A DNA stretch of 38,861 nucleotides from Pseudomonadota bacterium (GTDB lineage Bacteria > Pseudomonadota > Gammaproteobacteria > Burkholderiales > Thiobacillaceae), in NCBI GenBank assembly GCA_021784115.1, contig JAJXTE010000010.1:1-38861 (forward strand). Direction: 5' to 3'. Shown piece after piece: positions 1 to 8,576 of the stretch. The position numbers and the translations under genes were made by a program. Each line of letters begins with the position of its first letter. Positions within the stretch are counted from its first letter, which is position 1. The notes beneath the pieces are model-generated. The model was not told where the DNA came from, searched no databases, and saw only the letters and a list, made by a program, of their open reading frames with translations.

Positions 1-48
1 CTGCTGACGGCCTACACCGGCTGGATCGACTGGGGCACGGCGCACTAA
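1..48 (+). CDS. C-terminal tail of an unidentified protein (partial)
   Basis: An open frame enters from the left edge and ends at a TAA at 46-48, giving a 15-residue tail, LLTAYTGWIDWGTAH. Codon choice is GC-rich like the neighbouring genes. It is too short to identify a family. It converges on regA, with the inverted-repeat element at 63-152 between the two 3' ends. That it is the end of a real gene is inferred from its position and codon use. Confidence 0.5.
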   Translation: MLTAYTGWIDWGTAH

Positions 49-62
49 GCATGATCTGGAAG

Positions 63-152
63 CCGTTCGTGTTGAGCCTGTCGAAACATGAATGGACTTT
101 TGGCCTTCGACAAGCCCGTCCTGAGCTTTGCCGAAGGGCTCAGGCCGAACGG
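63..152. repeat. Intergenic inverted-repeat element (REP-like)
   Basis: The outer arms are CCGTTCG at 63-69 and CGAACGG at 146-152. Inside them, TGAGCC plus a TCGAA block on the left matches CGAA plus GGGCTCA on the right, and a further TTCGAC/GTCCTGAGC unit lies in the middle. The element fills the space between the 3' ends of two convergent genes. Repeats built on 'TTCGAC..GCTCAGG..CGAACGG' are widespread extragenic palindromes in high-GC proteobacteria. It could fold as RNA from either strand and serve as a transcript end or stabiliser, although no clear U-run follows. Confidence 0.7.
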
Positions 153-156
153 TGGT

Positions 157-690
157 CTAGCCCGCCTTCGGCGGGCGCTTGTCGAGCTTCCTCTGCAGGG
201 TGCGGCGGTGCATCTTCAGCGCGCGCGCGGTGGCCGAGATGTTGCCGTCGTGTTCGTTCAGCACTTTCTGGATGTGTTCCCATTCCAGCCGCGCGACCGA
301 TAGCGGTTCGGGGCTGACTTCGAGCGCGGCATCGGGCTGGTCGCGCAGCAGCGCGGCGAGGATCTCGTCAGCATCCGCAGGTTTCGCCAGGTAGTGCTGT
401 GCGCCCAGCCGCACCGCCTCGACCGCGGTGGCGATACTCGCGTAGCCGGTGAGCACCACGATGGCGGGGGCGGGTGTGCGTGCGGCGAGCGCGGCCACGA
501 CAGTCAGTCCCGATTCGCCGGGCAGCTTCAGATCGACGACCGCGTGGCTGGGGACGAAGGCATCCGCCACGTTGCGGGCTGCGGCTGCGTCATGCGCCAC
601 GGCCACCTCGACGCCACGTTTCTTCATGGCGCGCGCGAGGGCGGCTGCAAAATCGGCGTCGTCCTCGACGATCAACAGTTTCATGTTCAT
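157..690 (-). CDS. regA: RegA/PrrA/ActR-type redox response regulator
   Basis: This 177-residue protein has an N-terminal receiver domain (about 3-115; acidic pair E9/D10, phospho-acceptor D53 in VVDLKLPGESG, conserved Lys in LAKPAD). A short Pro-containing linker follows, then a C-terminal Fis-type helix-turn-helix, NISATARALKMHRRTLQRKL, which is very close to the almost invariant RegA DNA-binding helix. RegA-family proteins are global redox regulators controlling carbon fixation, respiration and nitrogen metabolism in many proteobacteria. The start is the ATG at 688-690, which overlaps the regB stop as ATGA, so translation is probably coupled. Targets in this organism are unknown; the cbb genes in this window are plausible. 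Confidence 0.93.
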   Translation of the reverse strand: MNMKLLIVEDDADFAAALARAMKKRGVEVAVAHDAAAARNVADAFVPSHAVVDLKLPGESGLTVVAALAARTPAPAIVVLTGYASIATAVEAVRLGAQHYLAKPADADEILAALLRDQPDAALEVSPEPLSVARLEWEHIQKVLNEHDGNISATARALKMHRRTLQRKLDKRPPKAG

Positions 691-1943
691 GCGGATGGTT
701 TCCAGGGCAGGGTGATGCGAACGCGGGTGCCGCCGCCGTCGCGCTCGGCCAAGGCAAGGCTGCCGCCCGCTCGCTCCAGCGTGGCGTGGGTGAGTGCCAG
801 TCCCATGCCCCAGCCGCGTCCCGGTTTGCCGCTGAACAGCACGCGCCCTGCCTGCGCCCGCTGTTCGGGAGAAAAGCCGGGGCCGCGGTCGGCGATGTCG
901 ATCAAGAGCGTATCGTCGCGTGCTTCTGCGACGAATTCGACGGGGCCGGGCGATGCGTCGGCTGCATTGTTGAGGACATTCAGGATCGCCTGCTCGAGAC
1001 CGTCGGGCGGGATGAAGGTGCGGCGATCCGTCGGCAGCGTCGTCGCGATCGGCGCATCGGGACGCAGCACCTGCCAGCGCTCGACCAGCGCAGCGAGCCA
1101 GCTGTCGAGGGGCCGCGGTTCGGGCGACGTGTCCTGCGCCCGAGCGGCGAGTTGGGTGAGGATGCGCTTGCAGGCCTGCGCCTGCTGTTCGAGCAGGCGG
1201 CAGTCGGCGCCGATGTCGGGATCGTTGGCGAATTCGCCGGCGAGTTCGTGCGCGGTGGTCTGGATGGTGGCGAGCGGCGTGGCGAGTTCGTGCGCCGCCA
1301 GCGCGGCTTGCGTGCCGAGCGCGACGATGCGCTCGTCGCGCAACTGCTTTTCGCGCAGCGCAGACAGTTCCCGATCGCGCGCGCGCAGCGCGGCGTGCAT
1401 GCGGGTGACGAAGAACGCGATCATCCCCGCACTGATGAGGAAGTTGAACCACATTCCGCCCAGGTGCATGCCGTACGCGGCGACCGGGTCGGCCACGGCC
1501 AGCGGCCAGTAATAAAACAGCAGCAGCGCATAGAATCCCCCGGCCACCGCGGCCAGCAGCCATACCCAGCGCGGGCGCAGGCTGATCGCGGCGATGACGA
1601 CCGGCACCAGCATCAGCGACACGAAGGGGTTGGTCACGCCCCCGCTGAAGAACACCAGTACGGCGAATGCGGTGAGGTCGGTCAGCAGATGCGCCAGAAA
1701 TTCCAGCTGCGTGGCGGGCGCGTCCTGCCGCAACCGCCATGCGGTGGACAGCGCAAACAAGCCCATGAGCAGCAGCACCGCGGAAATCGGCACCAGCGGC
1801 ATCGGGATGCCGATGCCCCAGTGGAGCCAGGCGATACCGACGGCCCAGCCGGCAATCAGCGACACGCGCACGGCGAGCAGGCGCCCCAGCAGGGCGCGGG
1901 CAGGCAAGGTGGAGAGCAGGGTGGATTCGGTCGTCGGCGACAT
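687..1943 (-). CDS. regB: RegB/PrrB-type redox sensor histidine kinase
   Basis: This 418-residue membrane kinase has about six hydrophobic segments in residues 20-185. Between them is the RegB quinone-site signature, FFSGGVTNPF (residues 98-107). A coiled linker leads to the H-box LAAHELATPLATI with phospho-acceptor H218. An ATPase domain follows, with an N-box (ILNVLNNAADAS), a G1 box (DRGPGFS) and a G2 box (GWGMGLAL). C258 lies exactly 40 residues after H218, the spacing of His225 and redox-active Cys265 in Rhodobacter RegB. The start ATG at 1943 was chosen because the family normally begins shortly before the first membrane helix; an open frame extends to 2102 but the extra 53 residues look non-coding. 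It shares an operon with regA. Confidence 0.92.
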   Translation of the reverse strand: MSPTTESTLLSTLPARALLGRLLAVRVSLIAGWAVGIAWLHWGIGIPMPLVPISAVLLLMGLFALSTAWRLRQDAPATQLEFLAHLLTDLTAFAVLVFFSGGVTNPFVSLMLVPVVIAAISLRPRWVWLLAAVAGGFYALLLFYYWPLAVADPVAAYGMHLGGMWFNFLISAGMIAFFVTRMHAALRARDRELSALREKQLRDERIVALGTQAALAAHELATPLATIQTTAHELAGEFANDPDIGADCRLLEQQAQACKRILTQLAARAQDTSPEPRPLDSWLAALVERWQVLRPDAPIATTLPTDRRTFIPPDGLEQAILNVLNNAADASPGPVEFVAEARDDTLLIDIADRGPGFSPEQRAQAGRVLFSGKPGRGWGMGLALTHATLERAGGSLALAERDGGGTRVRITLPWKPSA

Positions 1944-2118
1944 GGAGGAATTGTAATCCGCACACCGACGCGGGCTGCGAACTGCGACAATTTGTCCGGG
2001 CGTGCGCGCGCCGTGCATCCCCCAAATCGGGAAGACGTTCATCGCACATCGATCTCGTTCTCGCCTGCGTGGCGGGTTCTTTTGTCGTGGCAGCGGAACC
2101 ATCTATGACATGCTCATG

Positions 2119-2148
2119 AAAAAGGCCCCGGGCGGATGCTCGGGGCCT
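2119..2148 (-). terminator. Rho-independent terminator of the copper receptor gene
   Basis: Read on the minus strand, an 8-bp stem (AGGCCCCG with CGGGGCCT, arms at 2141-2148 and 2123-2130) is followed by five U (A-run 2119-2123). It lies 38 bases past the receptor stop and separates that gene from regB downstream. Confidence 0.85.
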
Positions 2149-2185
2149 GGTTCGGGGACGGGCAGAAAACGCCCGCGCCGTCTTC

Positions 2186-4438
2186 CTAGAACTGCACGTT
2201 CACCCCCGCGTAGACCGTCCGTCCCATGCCCGGAACGGCCGTGCCCCAGGCCGGCACGCCGGGCAGCGCCTGGTTCGGCGGCATGGTCACGCCCTGTCCC
2301 ACATAGGCCCCGCCCAGCGGGTAGTAGTAGAGCCGGTCGAAGACGTTCTCGACGCCGACATCGAGCCTCACCTTCTTCCACGCATGGCTGCTGCGCAGAT
2401 TGAGCAACGCATAGGCGGGCGTGCGGATCTCGTTGCGAATCTGCGAGACGTCCGATTTCGAGTCGACCAGATGGACCTCCGCGATGTTGGTCCAGCGCCC
2501 GACCGCCTGCTTCACGGACAGCCTCGCGTTGAGCGGCATCATGTTGTAGAGGTTGTCGCCGGTGCCGCTCGTGGTCTTGCCGCGCACGTAGCTCAGCACG
2601 CCGTTTGCCGTGAAGCTGCCGTAGGCGGTGTTGCGCGCCAGCGGGAAATGGCCCGACACGTCGGCGCCGTAGAGCTGCGCGTCCTGGTTGACGAACTTGA
2701 GAAAGACGAATCGGTCGGTCACGGTCGTGCCCGTCAGGCGCTTCGCGTTGATGTAGTCGTCGACGTAGGTGTAGTAGGGCGTGATCTTCAGCCCCCAGTC
2801 CTGCTGGCGGGCGTCGTGCCAGTCGAAGGTCGCGCTCACGGTGTGGGCCACTTCGGGCTGCAGGGCGAGGTTGCCGACGTAGCCGTTGCCGTCGCCGGCC
2901 AGGTTGATCATGTTCATCGCCATGCCGCCGGTCGACCAGGTGTAGCGTTCGTAGAGGTTGGGTGAACGGGTCTTGCGCGCGTAGCCGAACTCGATGGCCT
3001 GCGTCGTGCCCGGCGTGTAGCGGGCGAGCGCGGTCACGTCCCAGTTGTGGTCGGTGCGGCCGCGGTCGCTGGCGTTGAAGGCGGTCGCGTCGGCCGTGTA
3101 ACTGCCGTTGTAGCCCTGCACCGGGCCGGTGTCCATCTTCACGGTTTCGTGGCGCAGGCCGACAAGGCTCAGCCACTGCGGGGTCCATTGCGCTTCCCAT
3201 TCGGCATATGCCGCATAGCGGTCGCGCTGGCCGTCATTGATGTTCAGGAAGGTATTCGGCGACATGCCGCCGGTGCCGGACGCCGGCCACCAGTCGTCGA
3301 GACGGTACTGCTGGAATTCGGCGCCGAGCCGCACGAGGTCGCGTGCCGACAGACTGATGTCGCCCCTGACGGCCGCGCCGGTGTTCCGGCCCTCGGTGTT
3401 CATTGGCATGCCAGGCGCATTGCCCGTATACCAGAATGCCTTGTCCTCCAGGAAGTTCATCTCATGCTCCGTGTGCTCGCGATAGACGCGCGCCTCGAGC
3501 CGGCCCCAGTCGTATCGGCCCGCATAGCGCAAATTGACCTGGGTGCTGGTGTTGTCGGTCATGTCCATGCGCTGGTTCGGATAACCCTGATAGGGAATGT
3601 GTTGATAACCGAGCTTCAGATCGACCAGATGATTGTCGTGGCGCAGTGCCACGCCGAGCGACTGGTTGGTCGACTTGTACTGCGACGAGCCGACCTCGTC
3701 GCCGGGCAGCCATTTGGTCGAGTTGTAGAGCGACTGCATGGTCTTGATGTACGCCAGCCCAGCCGGCTTGAAGTCGCCGCCGGCCGTGTAGTTGTCCGAT
3801 TGGGCGATCGATCCGCTGTAGGTGAGGCTCAACTTGTCGCTAGCGAGGGTGGCGGACAGATTGGCGCCCATCGCGTTGCCGTTGCTTCGATAGAACGCCC
3901 CGGCCTCGCCCTTGAGCAGGGCACCCTGGCCGTCCATGGCGAACTCCGGTGCGGGCGACTCCACCAGTATGGTGCCGCCGATGCTGTCTCCGCCTGTGCT
4001 GACCGGAGCAACTCCGGCGAAAACCTGGGCGCTGCCTACGCGGGTCGGGTCGATGTAGGAGAGCGGCGGGTTCATGTGGTTGCCGCAGGCGGAGATGAGG
4101 TCCATGCCGTCGACCTTGACCCGCAGACGGTCGTCGGCGAGGCCGCGGATCACCGGCAGGCTGGACACGCCGCCGGCGCCCTGGAGACTGACGCCCGGCA
4201 CGTCCCGCAGGAGGCTGGCGGTGTCGCTGGTCGCGGCCTGCAGGGGCTGCAGCGCGTCTGCGTCGAGCGTCACGCTGTTGGGGTCGGTGTCGCCGGGCTC
4301 CGAGCCGACGACGACGACGGTCAGCTGCGCGCTGTCGCCGGGCGCCGGGGGCGTGCCGTTGTCGGCGACGGCGGGGTTCCAGAACGCCGAGAGTGCGAGG
4401 GAGACGGCAAGGGAAATCGGAGTTCGCGATAACAGCAT
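2186..4438 (-). CDS. TonB-dependent copper receptor, OprC/NosA family
   Basis: This 750-residue outer-membrane receptor has a signal peptide (about 1-25, cleavage near AVADNG), an N-terminal plug domain (about 50-165) and a long beta-barrel ending in the aromatic VNVQF, typical of barrel assembly. The plug contains DLISACGNHMNPPLSYID, the hallmark of the OprC/NosA group. C118 and M122 form the CxxxM copper site described for Pseudomonas OprC, and several His/Met-rich stretches follow. NosA was first described as a copper import channel needed for nitrous oxide reductase. The gene is divergent from the PCuAC operon and has its own terminator. The substrate is inferred from the family and the copper neighbours. 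The start is the ATG at 4436-4438; no upstream alternative gives a better signal peptide. Confidence 0.9.
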   Translation of the reverse strand: MLLSRTPISLAVSLALSAFWNPAVADNGTPPAPGDSAQLTVVVVGSEPGDTDPNSVTLDADALQPLQAATSDTASLLRDVPGVSLQGAGGVSSLPVIRGLADDRLRVKVDGMDLISACGNHMNPPLSYIDPTRVGSAQVFAGVAPVSTGGDSIGGTILVESPAPEFAMDGQGALLKGEAGAFYRSNGNAMGANLSATLASDKLSLTYSGSIAQSDNYTAGGDFKPAGLAYIKTMQSLYNSTKWLPGDEVGSSQYKSTNQSLGVALRHDNHLVDLKLGYQHIPYQGYPNQRMDMTDNTSTQVNLRYAGRYDWGRLEARVYREHTEHEMNFLEDKAFWYTGNAPGMPMNTEGRNTGAAVRGDISLSARDLVRLGAEFQQYRLDDWWPASGTGGMSPNTFLNINDGQRDRYAAYAEWEAQWTPQWLSLVGLRHETVKMDTGPVQGYNGSYTADATAFNASDRGRTDHNWDVTALARYTPGTTQAIEFGYARKTRSPNLYERYTWSTGGMAMNMINLAGDGNGYVGNLALQPEVAHTVSATFDWHDARQQDWGLKITPYYTYVDDYINAKRLTGTTVTDRFVFLKFVNQDAQLYGADVSGHFPLARNTAYGSFTANGVLSYVRGKTTSGTGDNLYNMMPLNARLSVKQAVGRWTNIAEVHLVDSKSDVSQIRNEIRTPAYALLNLRSSHAWKKVRLDVGVENVFDRLYYYPLGGAYVGQGVTMPPNQALPGVPAWGTAVPGMGRTVYAGVNVQF

Positions 4439-4473
4439 GTTTTTCTCTGAATTATTGGACGCGAAGGCAGTCT

Positions 4474-4505
4474 AAAATAGCCACCCAAGGGTGGGAATGT
4501 GGCAA
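4474..4505 (-). promoter_or_regulatory. Candidate promoter of the copper receptor with a dyad in a 20-bp spacer
   Basis: On the minus strand a -35-like TTGCCA (4500-4505) and a -10-like TATTTT (4474-4479) are 20 bases apart, too long for ordinary sigma-70 use. The spacer holds a perfect dyad, CCACCC-AA-GGGTGG (4481-4494). A long spacer carrying a dyad is the architecture of MerR-family promoters, including the copper sensor CueR. The sequence is visible; the regulator is inferred, and none is encoded nearby. Confidence 0.45.
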
Positions 4506-4569
4506 ATTGTCGCAAATGCGGCTCGCGCGGGTCGCACGCGCTGGGCGGGGAGGCGTTGCGGGGCGCGGC

Positions 4570-4588
4570 CTGCGGCAATATGCCGCAG
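4570..4588. promoter_or_regulatory. Perfect 8-bp dyad upstream of the copper-chaperone operon
   Basis: CTGCGGCA (4570-4577) and TGCCGCAG (4581-4588) are perfect inverted repeats with a 3-base spacer, 52 bases before the ATG of the plus-strand operon. There is no U-run, so it is not a terminator. It is a candidate operator or 5'-leader hairpin; the cognate protein is unknown. Confidence 0.4.
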
Positions 4589-4640
4589 TGCACGGCATGT
4601 GCAATTTGTTATCGTGCGGGGCGCCGACACGACAACGAAA

Positions 4641-5594
4641 ATGCCGATGCAACTCGCCCGACAGACCGGACTCGCCCTGCCGCTGATGTTGCTGCCGATG
4701 GTCGCAGCGGCGAGCTGCGGCTCGGCGTTCTGCACGCTCAACACCGACTGGGACACGCAGGCGCCATGGCAGGACGACGCTACGCGTCTCGATCTGCGGA
4801 TGGAATATATTCATCAAGATCAATTGCGCTCCGGCACGGACAAGGCCATGGCTTCGGGCGAGGCGGGCGAGCACGACGAGCTCACCACGCGCAACCGGAA
4901 TCTTGTCGCGAGCCTGAGTCATGCCTTCAGCCCCTCCCTGAGTCTGGCGCTGCAGGTGCCGCTGGTATCGCGCGACCATGCGCATGTCTTCAATGGCGCC
5001 GGCGGACCGGAACCGGAAAGCTGGGACTTCACCCGCCTCGGCGATGTGCGCGTGCTGGCGCACCTGCGGCTGGACGCGGCCCAGTCACCGCGCGATCGCG
5101 CCTATGGCCTGATTGGCGGCGTCAAGCTGCCCACCGGCTCAACCGATGTGCGAAATTCCGCAGGCGAACTGGCCGAGCGGTCCCTGCAGCCGGGGTCCGG
5201 CTCCACCGATCTGATCGCCGGCGGATTCGTCTCCGGCCATTTCGCGCAGACCAGCTGGCATACGCAGTTGAACTGGCAGCATGCGGTCAGCGAGCGACAC
5301 GACTACCAGCCGGGCGACCGTGTCAGCCTGGATGCGGGGATGGCCTATCCGCTCGGCGCGGTGCACGCGCTCGCGCAAATCAATGTGCTCTGGCGCGGCC
5401 ACGACACCGGCCTCAATGCCGAGCCGGCGGACAGTGGCGGGAAATACGTGTATTTCTCGCCCGGCGTGGCGGTGCCGCTCGGCGGCGACACGCAGATCTA
5501 TGGGCTGGTTCAGCTGCCGCTGGTCCAGAATGTCAACGGCACGCAGCTGACCGCCGACTGGGCAGCGACCCTGGGTTTGACGACACGTTTTTGA
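4641..5594 (+). CDS. Putative outer-membrane beta-barrel protein of the copper operon
   Basis: A 317-residue protein with a signal peptide (hydrophobic LALPLMLLPMVAAA, about 11-24). The mature N terminus has a CGSAFC pair, with two Cys five apart. The remainder alternates polar and hydrophobic residues with repeated strand-like segments (LSLALQVPL, YGLIGGVKLPTGS, YVYFSPGVAVPLGG, IYGLVQLPL) and ends in Phe, as expected of an outer-membrane barrel. I do not recognise a named family; it resembles the 'MetA-pathway/transporter-like' barrel group in general layout. It is the first gene of a two-gene operon with the PCuAC chaperone (17-base gap) and is divergent from the copper receptor, so a role in copper or metal handling is inferred. 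The start is the ATG at 4641; its ribosome site is weak and an ATG at 4647 is possible. Confidence 0.7.
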   Translation: MPMQLARQTGLALPLMLLPMVAAASCGSAFCTLNTDWDTQAPWQDDATRLDLRMEYIHQDQLRSGTDKAMASGEAGEHDELTTRNRNLVASLSHAFSPSLSLALQVPLVSRDHAHVFNGAGGPEPESWDFTRLGDVRVLAHLRLDAAQSPRDRAYGLIGGVKLPTGSTDVRNSAGELAERSLQPGSGSTDLIAGGFVSGHFAQTSWHTQLNWQHAVSERHDYQPGDRVSLDAGMAYPLGAVHALAQINVLWRGHDTGLNAEPADSGGKYVYFSPGVAVPLGGDTQIYGLVQLPLVQNVNGTQLTADWAATLGLTTRF

Positions 5595-5611
5595 ACGAAG
5601 AGGAGATGAAC

Positions 5612-7110
<1,499 letters not shown>

Positions 7111-7145
7111 CCCCTTCCCGTTTCTCCTTCACCGCTCGCCAAGAC

Positions 7146-7601
7146 ATGCGTTACTGGCTGATGAAATCCGAGCCGAGCGACGTCAGCATCGACGACCTCG
7201 CCGCGATGCCCGAACAGAGCGTCGCCTGGTATGGCGTGCGCAACTACCAGGCGCGCAATTTCATGCGCGACCAGATGAAGCCCGGCGACAAGGTGCTGTT
7301 CTACCATTCGTCGTGCGCCGAACCCGGCATCGCCGGGCTGGCCGAAGTCAGCGTGCAGGCCTATCCCGATGCCACCCAGTTCGACCCCAAGAACAAGTAC
7401 TTCGACCCCAAGGCCACGCTGGAAACGCCGCGCTGGTTCAACGTCGACGTCAGGCTGGTGAAGAAGACGCGGCTGATGCCGCTGTCCGAAATCCGCGGCT
7501 ATTCCGAGCTTGCCAACATGCGCATCCTGCAAAAGGGCAACCGCCTGTCGATCACCCCGGTCGATCCGGCCGAGTACGCTTTCATCGTCAAGCACCTGTG
7601 A
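7146..7601 (+). CDS. EVE-domain protein (PUA-like, modified-base reader family)
   Basis: A 151-residue single-domain protein beginning MRYWLMKSEPSDVSIDDL, the characteristic start of the EVE/thymocyte nuclear protein 1 family, with WYGVRNYQARNFMRD and KVLFYHS motifs that line the ligand pocket. EVE domains are PUA-like folds thought to recognise modified bases in DNA or RNA; no cellular role is established for the stand-alone bacterial form. The gene follows argB by 35 bases and overlaps the next gene by one base (TGATG), so it is probably cotranscribed and translationally coupled with the TauE-like permease. Confidence 0.92.
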   Translation: MRYWLMKSEPSDVSIDDLAAMPEQSVAWYGVRNYQARNFMRDQMKPGDKVLFYHSSCAEPGIAGLAEVSVQAYPDATQFDPKNKYFDPKATLETPRWFNVDVRLVKKTRLMPLSEIRGYSELANMRILQKGNRLSITPVDPAEYAFIVKHL

Positions 7602-8401
7602 TGTTCGATCCGGCGCTGTTCGCCGCTTACGGCGTGCTGGGGCTGGTCGTCGGTTTTCTCGCCGGCCTGCTCGGGGTGGGTGGTGGCCTCATCATCGTGC
7701 CGGTGCTGATCATGCTTCTGCACGCGCATGGCCTGGCGGTCGGGATGGAACCGCAGTTGGCGCTCGGCACCTCGCTGGCCTCCATCCTGTTCACTTCGTT
7801 GTCCAGTGTTCGCGCCCACCATCGCCATGGCGCCGTCGAGTGGCCGCTGGTGCGGCGTATCGCGCCCGGAATCGTGCTCGGCACGCTGACGGGCGCGGTG
7901 CTGGCAGCGCAGATGTCGGCAACGGTATTGAAGGTGTTCTTCGTCGTTTTTCTCTTCTACGCCGCCACCCAGATGTGGCTGGACTTCAGACCTGCGCCGC
8001 ATCGCGGCCTGCCGGGGCGCGCCCAGACGACGCTGGCGGGCGGCGTGATCGGCGCGGTGTCGAGCTGGGTCGGCATCGGCGGCGGGACCCTGTCGGTACC
8101 GTTCATGCTGTGGCACAACGTTCCGCTGCACCGGGCGATCGCCACGTCGGCTGCCATCGGCTTTCCGATCGCGCTCGCCGGCGCGGCGGGCTATGCGATG
8201 GGCGGCTGGCATGCGAGCGGCCTGCCGGTTGGCAGCCTTGGCTTTGTCTACCTGCCGGCGCTTGCCGGCATCGTGATGGGGAGCGTGCTGACCGCACCTA
8301 TGGGTGCACGCACTGCGCATCGTCTGCCGGTTCGCCCGTTGAAGCGGGTGTTTGCGCTGCTTCTGTTTGCGCTGGCGCTGCGCATGGCATGGACATTCTA
8401 G
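7601..8401 (+). CDS. TauE/SafE (DUF81) family membrane permease
   Basis: A 266-residue integral membrane protein with about eight hydrophobic segments. It has the two-fold repeated Gly-rich signature of the family: GLLGVGGGLIIVPVL near residue 25 and WVGIGGGTLSVPFML near residue 155. TauE/SafE proteins export small anions such as sulfite, sulfoacetate or organic sulfur compounds, which would suit a sulfur oxidiser, but the substrate cannot be read from sequence. The ATG at 7601 overlaps the EVE gene stop by one base. A hairpin-forming inverted repeat begins at its stop codon. Confidence 0.88.
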   Translation: MFDPALFAAYGVLGLVVGFLAGLLGVGGGLIIVPVLIMLLHAHGLAVGMEPQLALGTSLASILFTSLSSVRAHHRHGAVEWPLVRRIAPGIVLGTLTGAVLAAQMSATVLKVFFVVFLFYAATQMWLDFRPAPHRGLPGRAQTTLAGGVIGAVSSWVGIGGGTLSVPFMLWHNVPLHRAIATSAAIGFPIALAGAAGYAMGGWHASGLPVGSLGFVYLPALAGIVMGSVLTAPMGARTAHRLPVRPLKRVFALLLFALALRMAWTF

Positions 8402-8454
8402 GGAACCCGTCCGCCAACCCTCATCGTGCGTTTTGAAGTATGAGGTTCCCCTAG
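8398..8454. repeat. Inverted repeat with two alternative stems, between the permease gene and rpfF
   Basis: CTAGGGAACC (8398-8407, including the permease stop) is complementary, with one bulge, to GGTTCCCCTAG (8444-8454). A competing inner stem pairs AACCCTCAT (8416-8424) with ATGAGGTT (8440-8447), which shares the GGTT. Two mutually exclusive folds ahead of rpfF could be an attenuator or simply a terminator without a U-run. Confidence 0.45.
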
Positions 8455-8576
8455 ATATTGGGTCGAACTGCGTGTTTCCATTTCCCGCTTGAGCGACCGT
8501 ATGGTCCGCGCTAGTCTTCGCTCACATGCCGAAAAATCGACGCATGGCCGATCAACGAATAGTGGAGATACACATC

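Noticed and set aside
160-176. GCCCGCC-TTC-GGCGGGC hairpin as a terminator of regA
   Set aside because: It lies within the last codons of regA and has no U-run after it.
474-2108. 544-codon plus-strand frame over regB and regA
   Set aside because: RegB and RegA motifs are on the other strand; this frame is a GC-driven shadow.
2103-3200. 365-codon minus frame inside the copper receptor gene
   Set aside because: Out of frame with the receptor, Arg-rich and without domains.
3047-4432. 461-codon plus-strand frame opposite the copper receptor
   Set aside because: Antisense shadow of a gene with signal peptide and plug motifs on the other strand.
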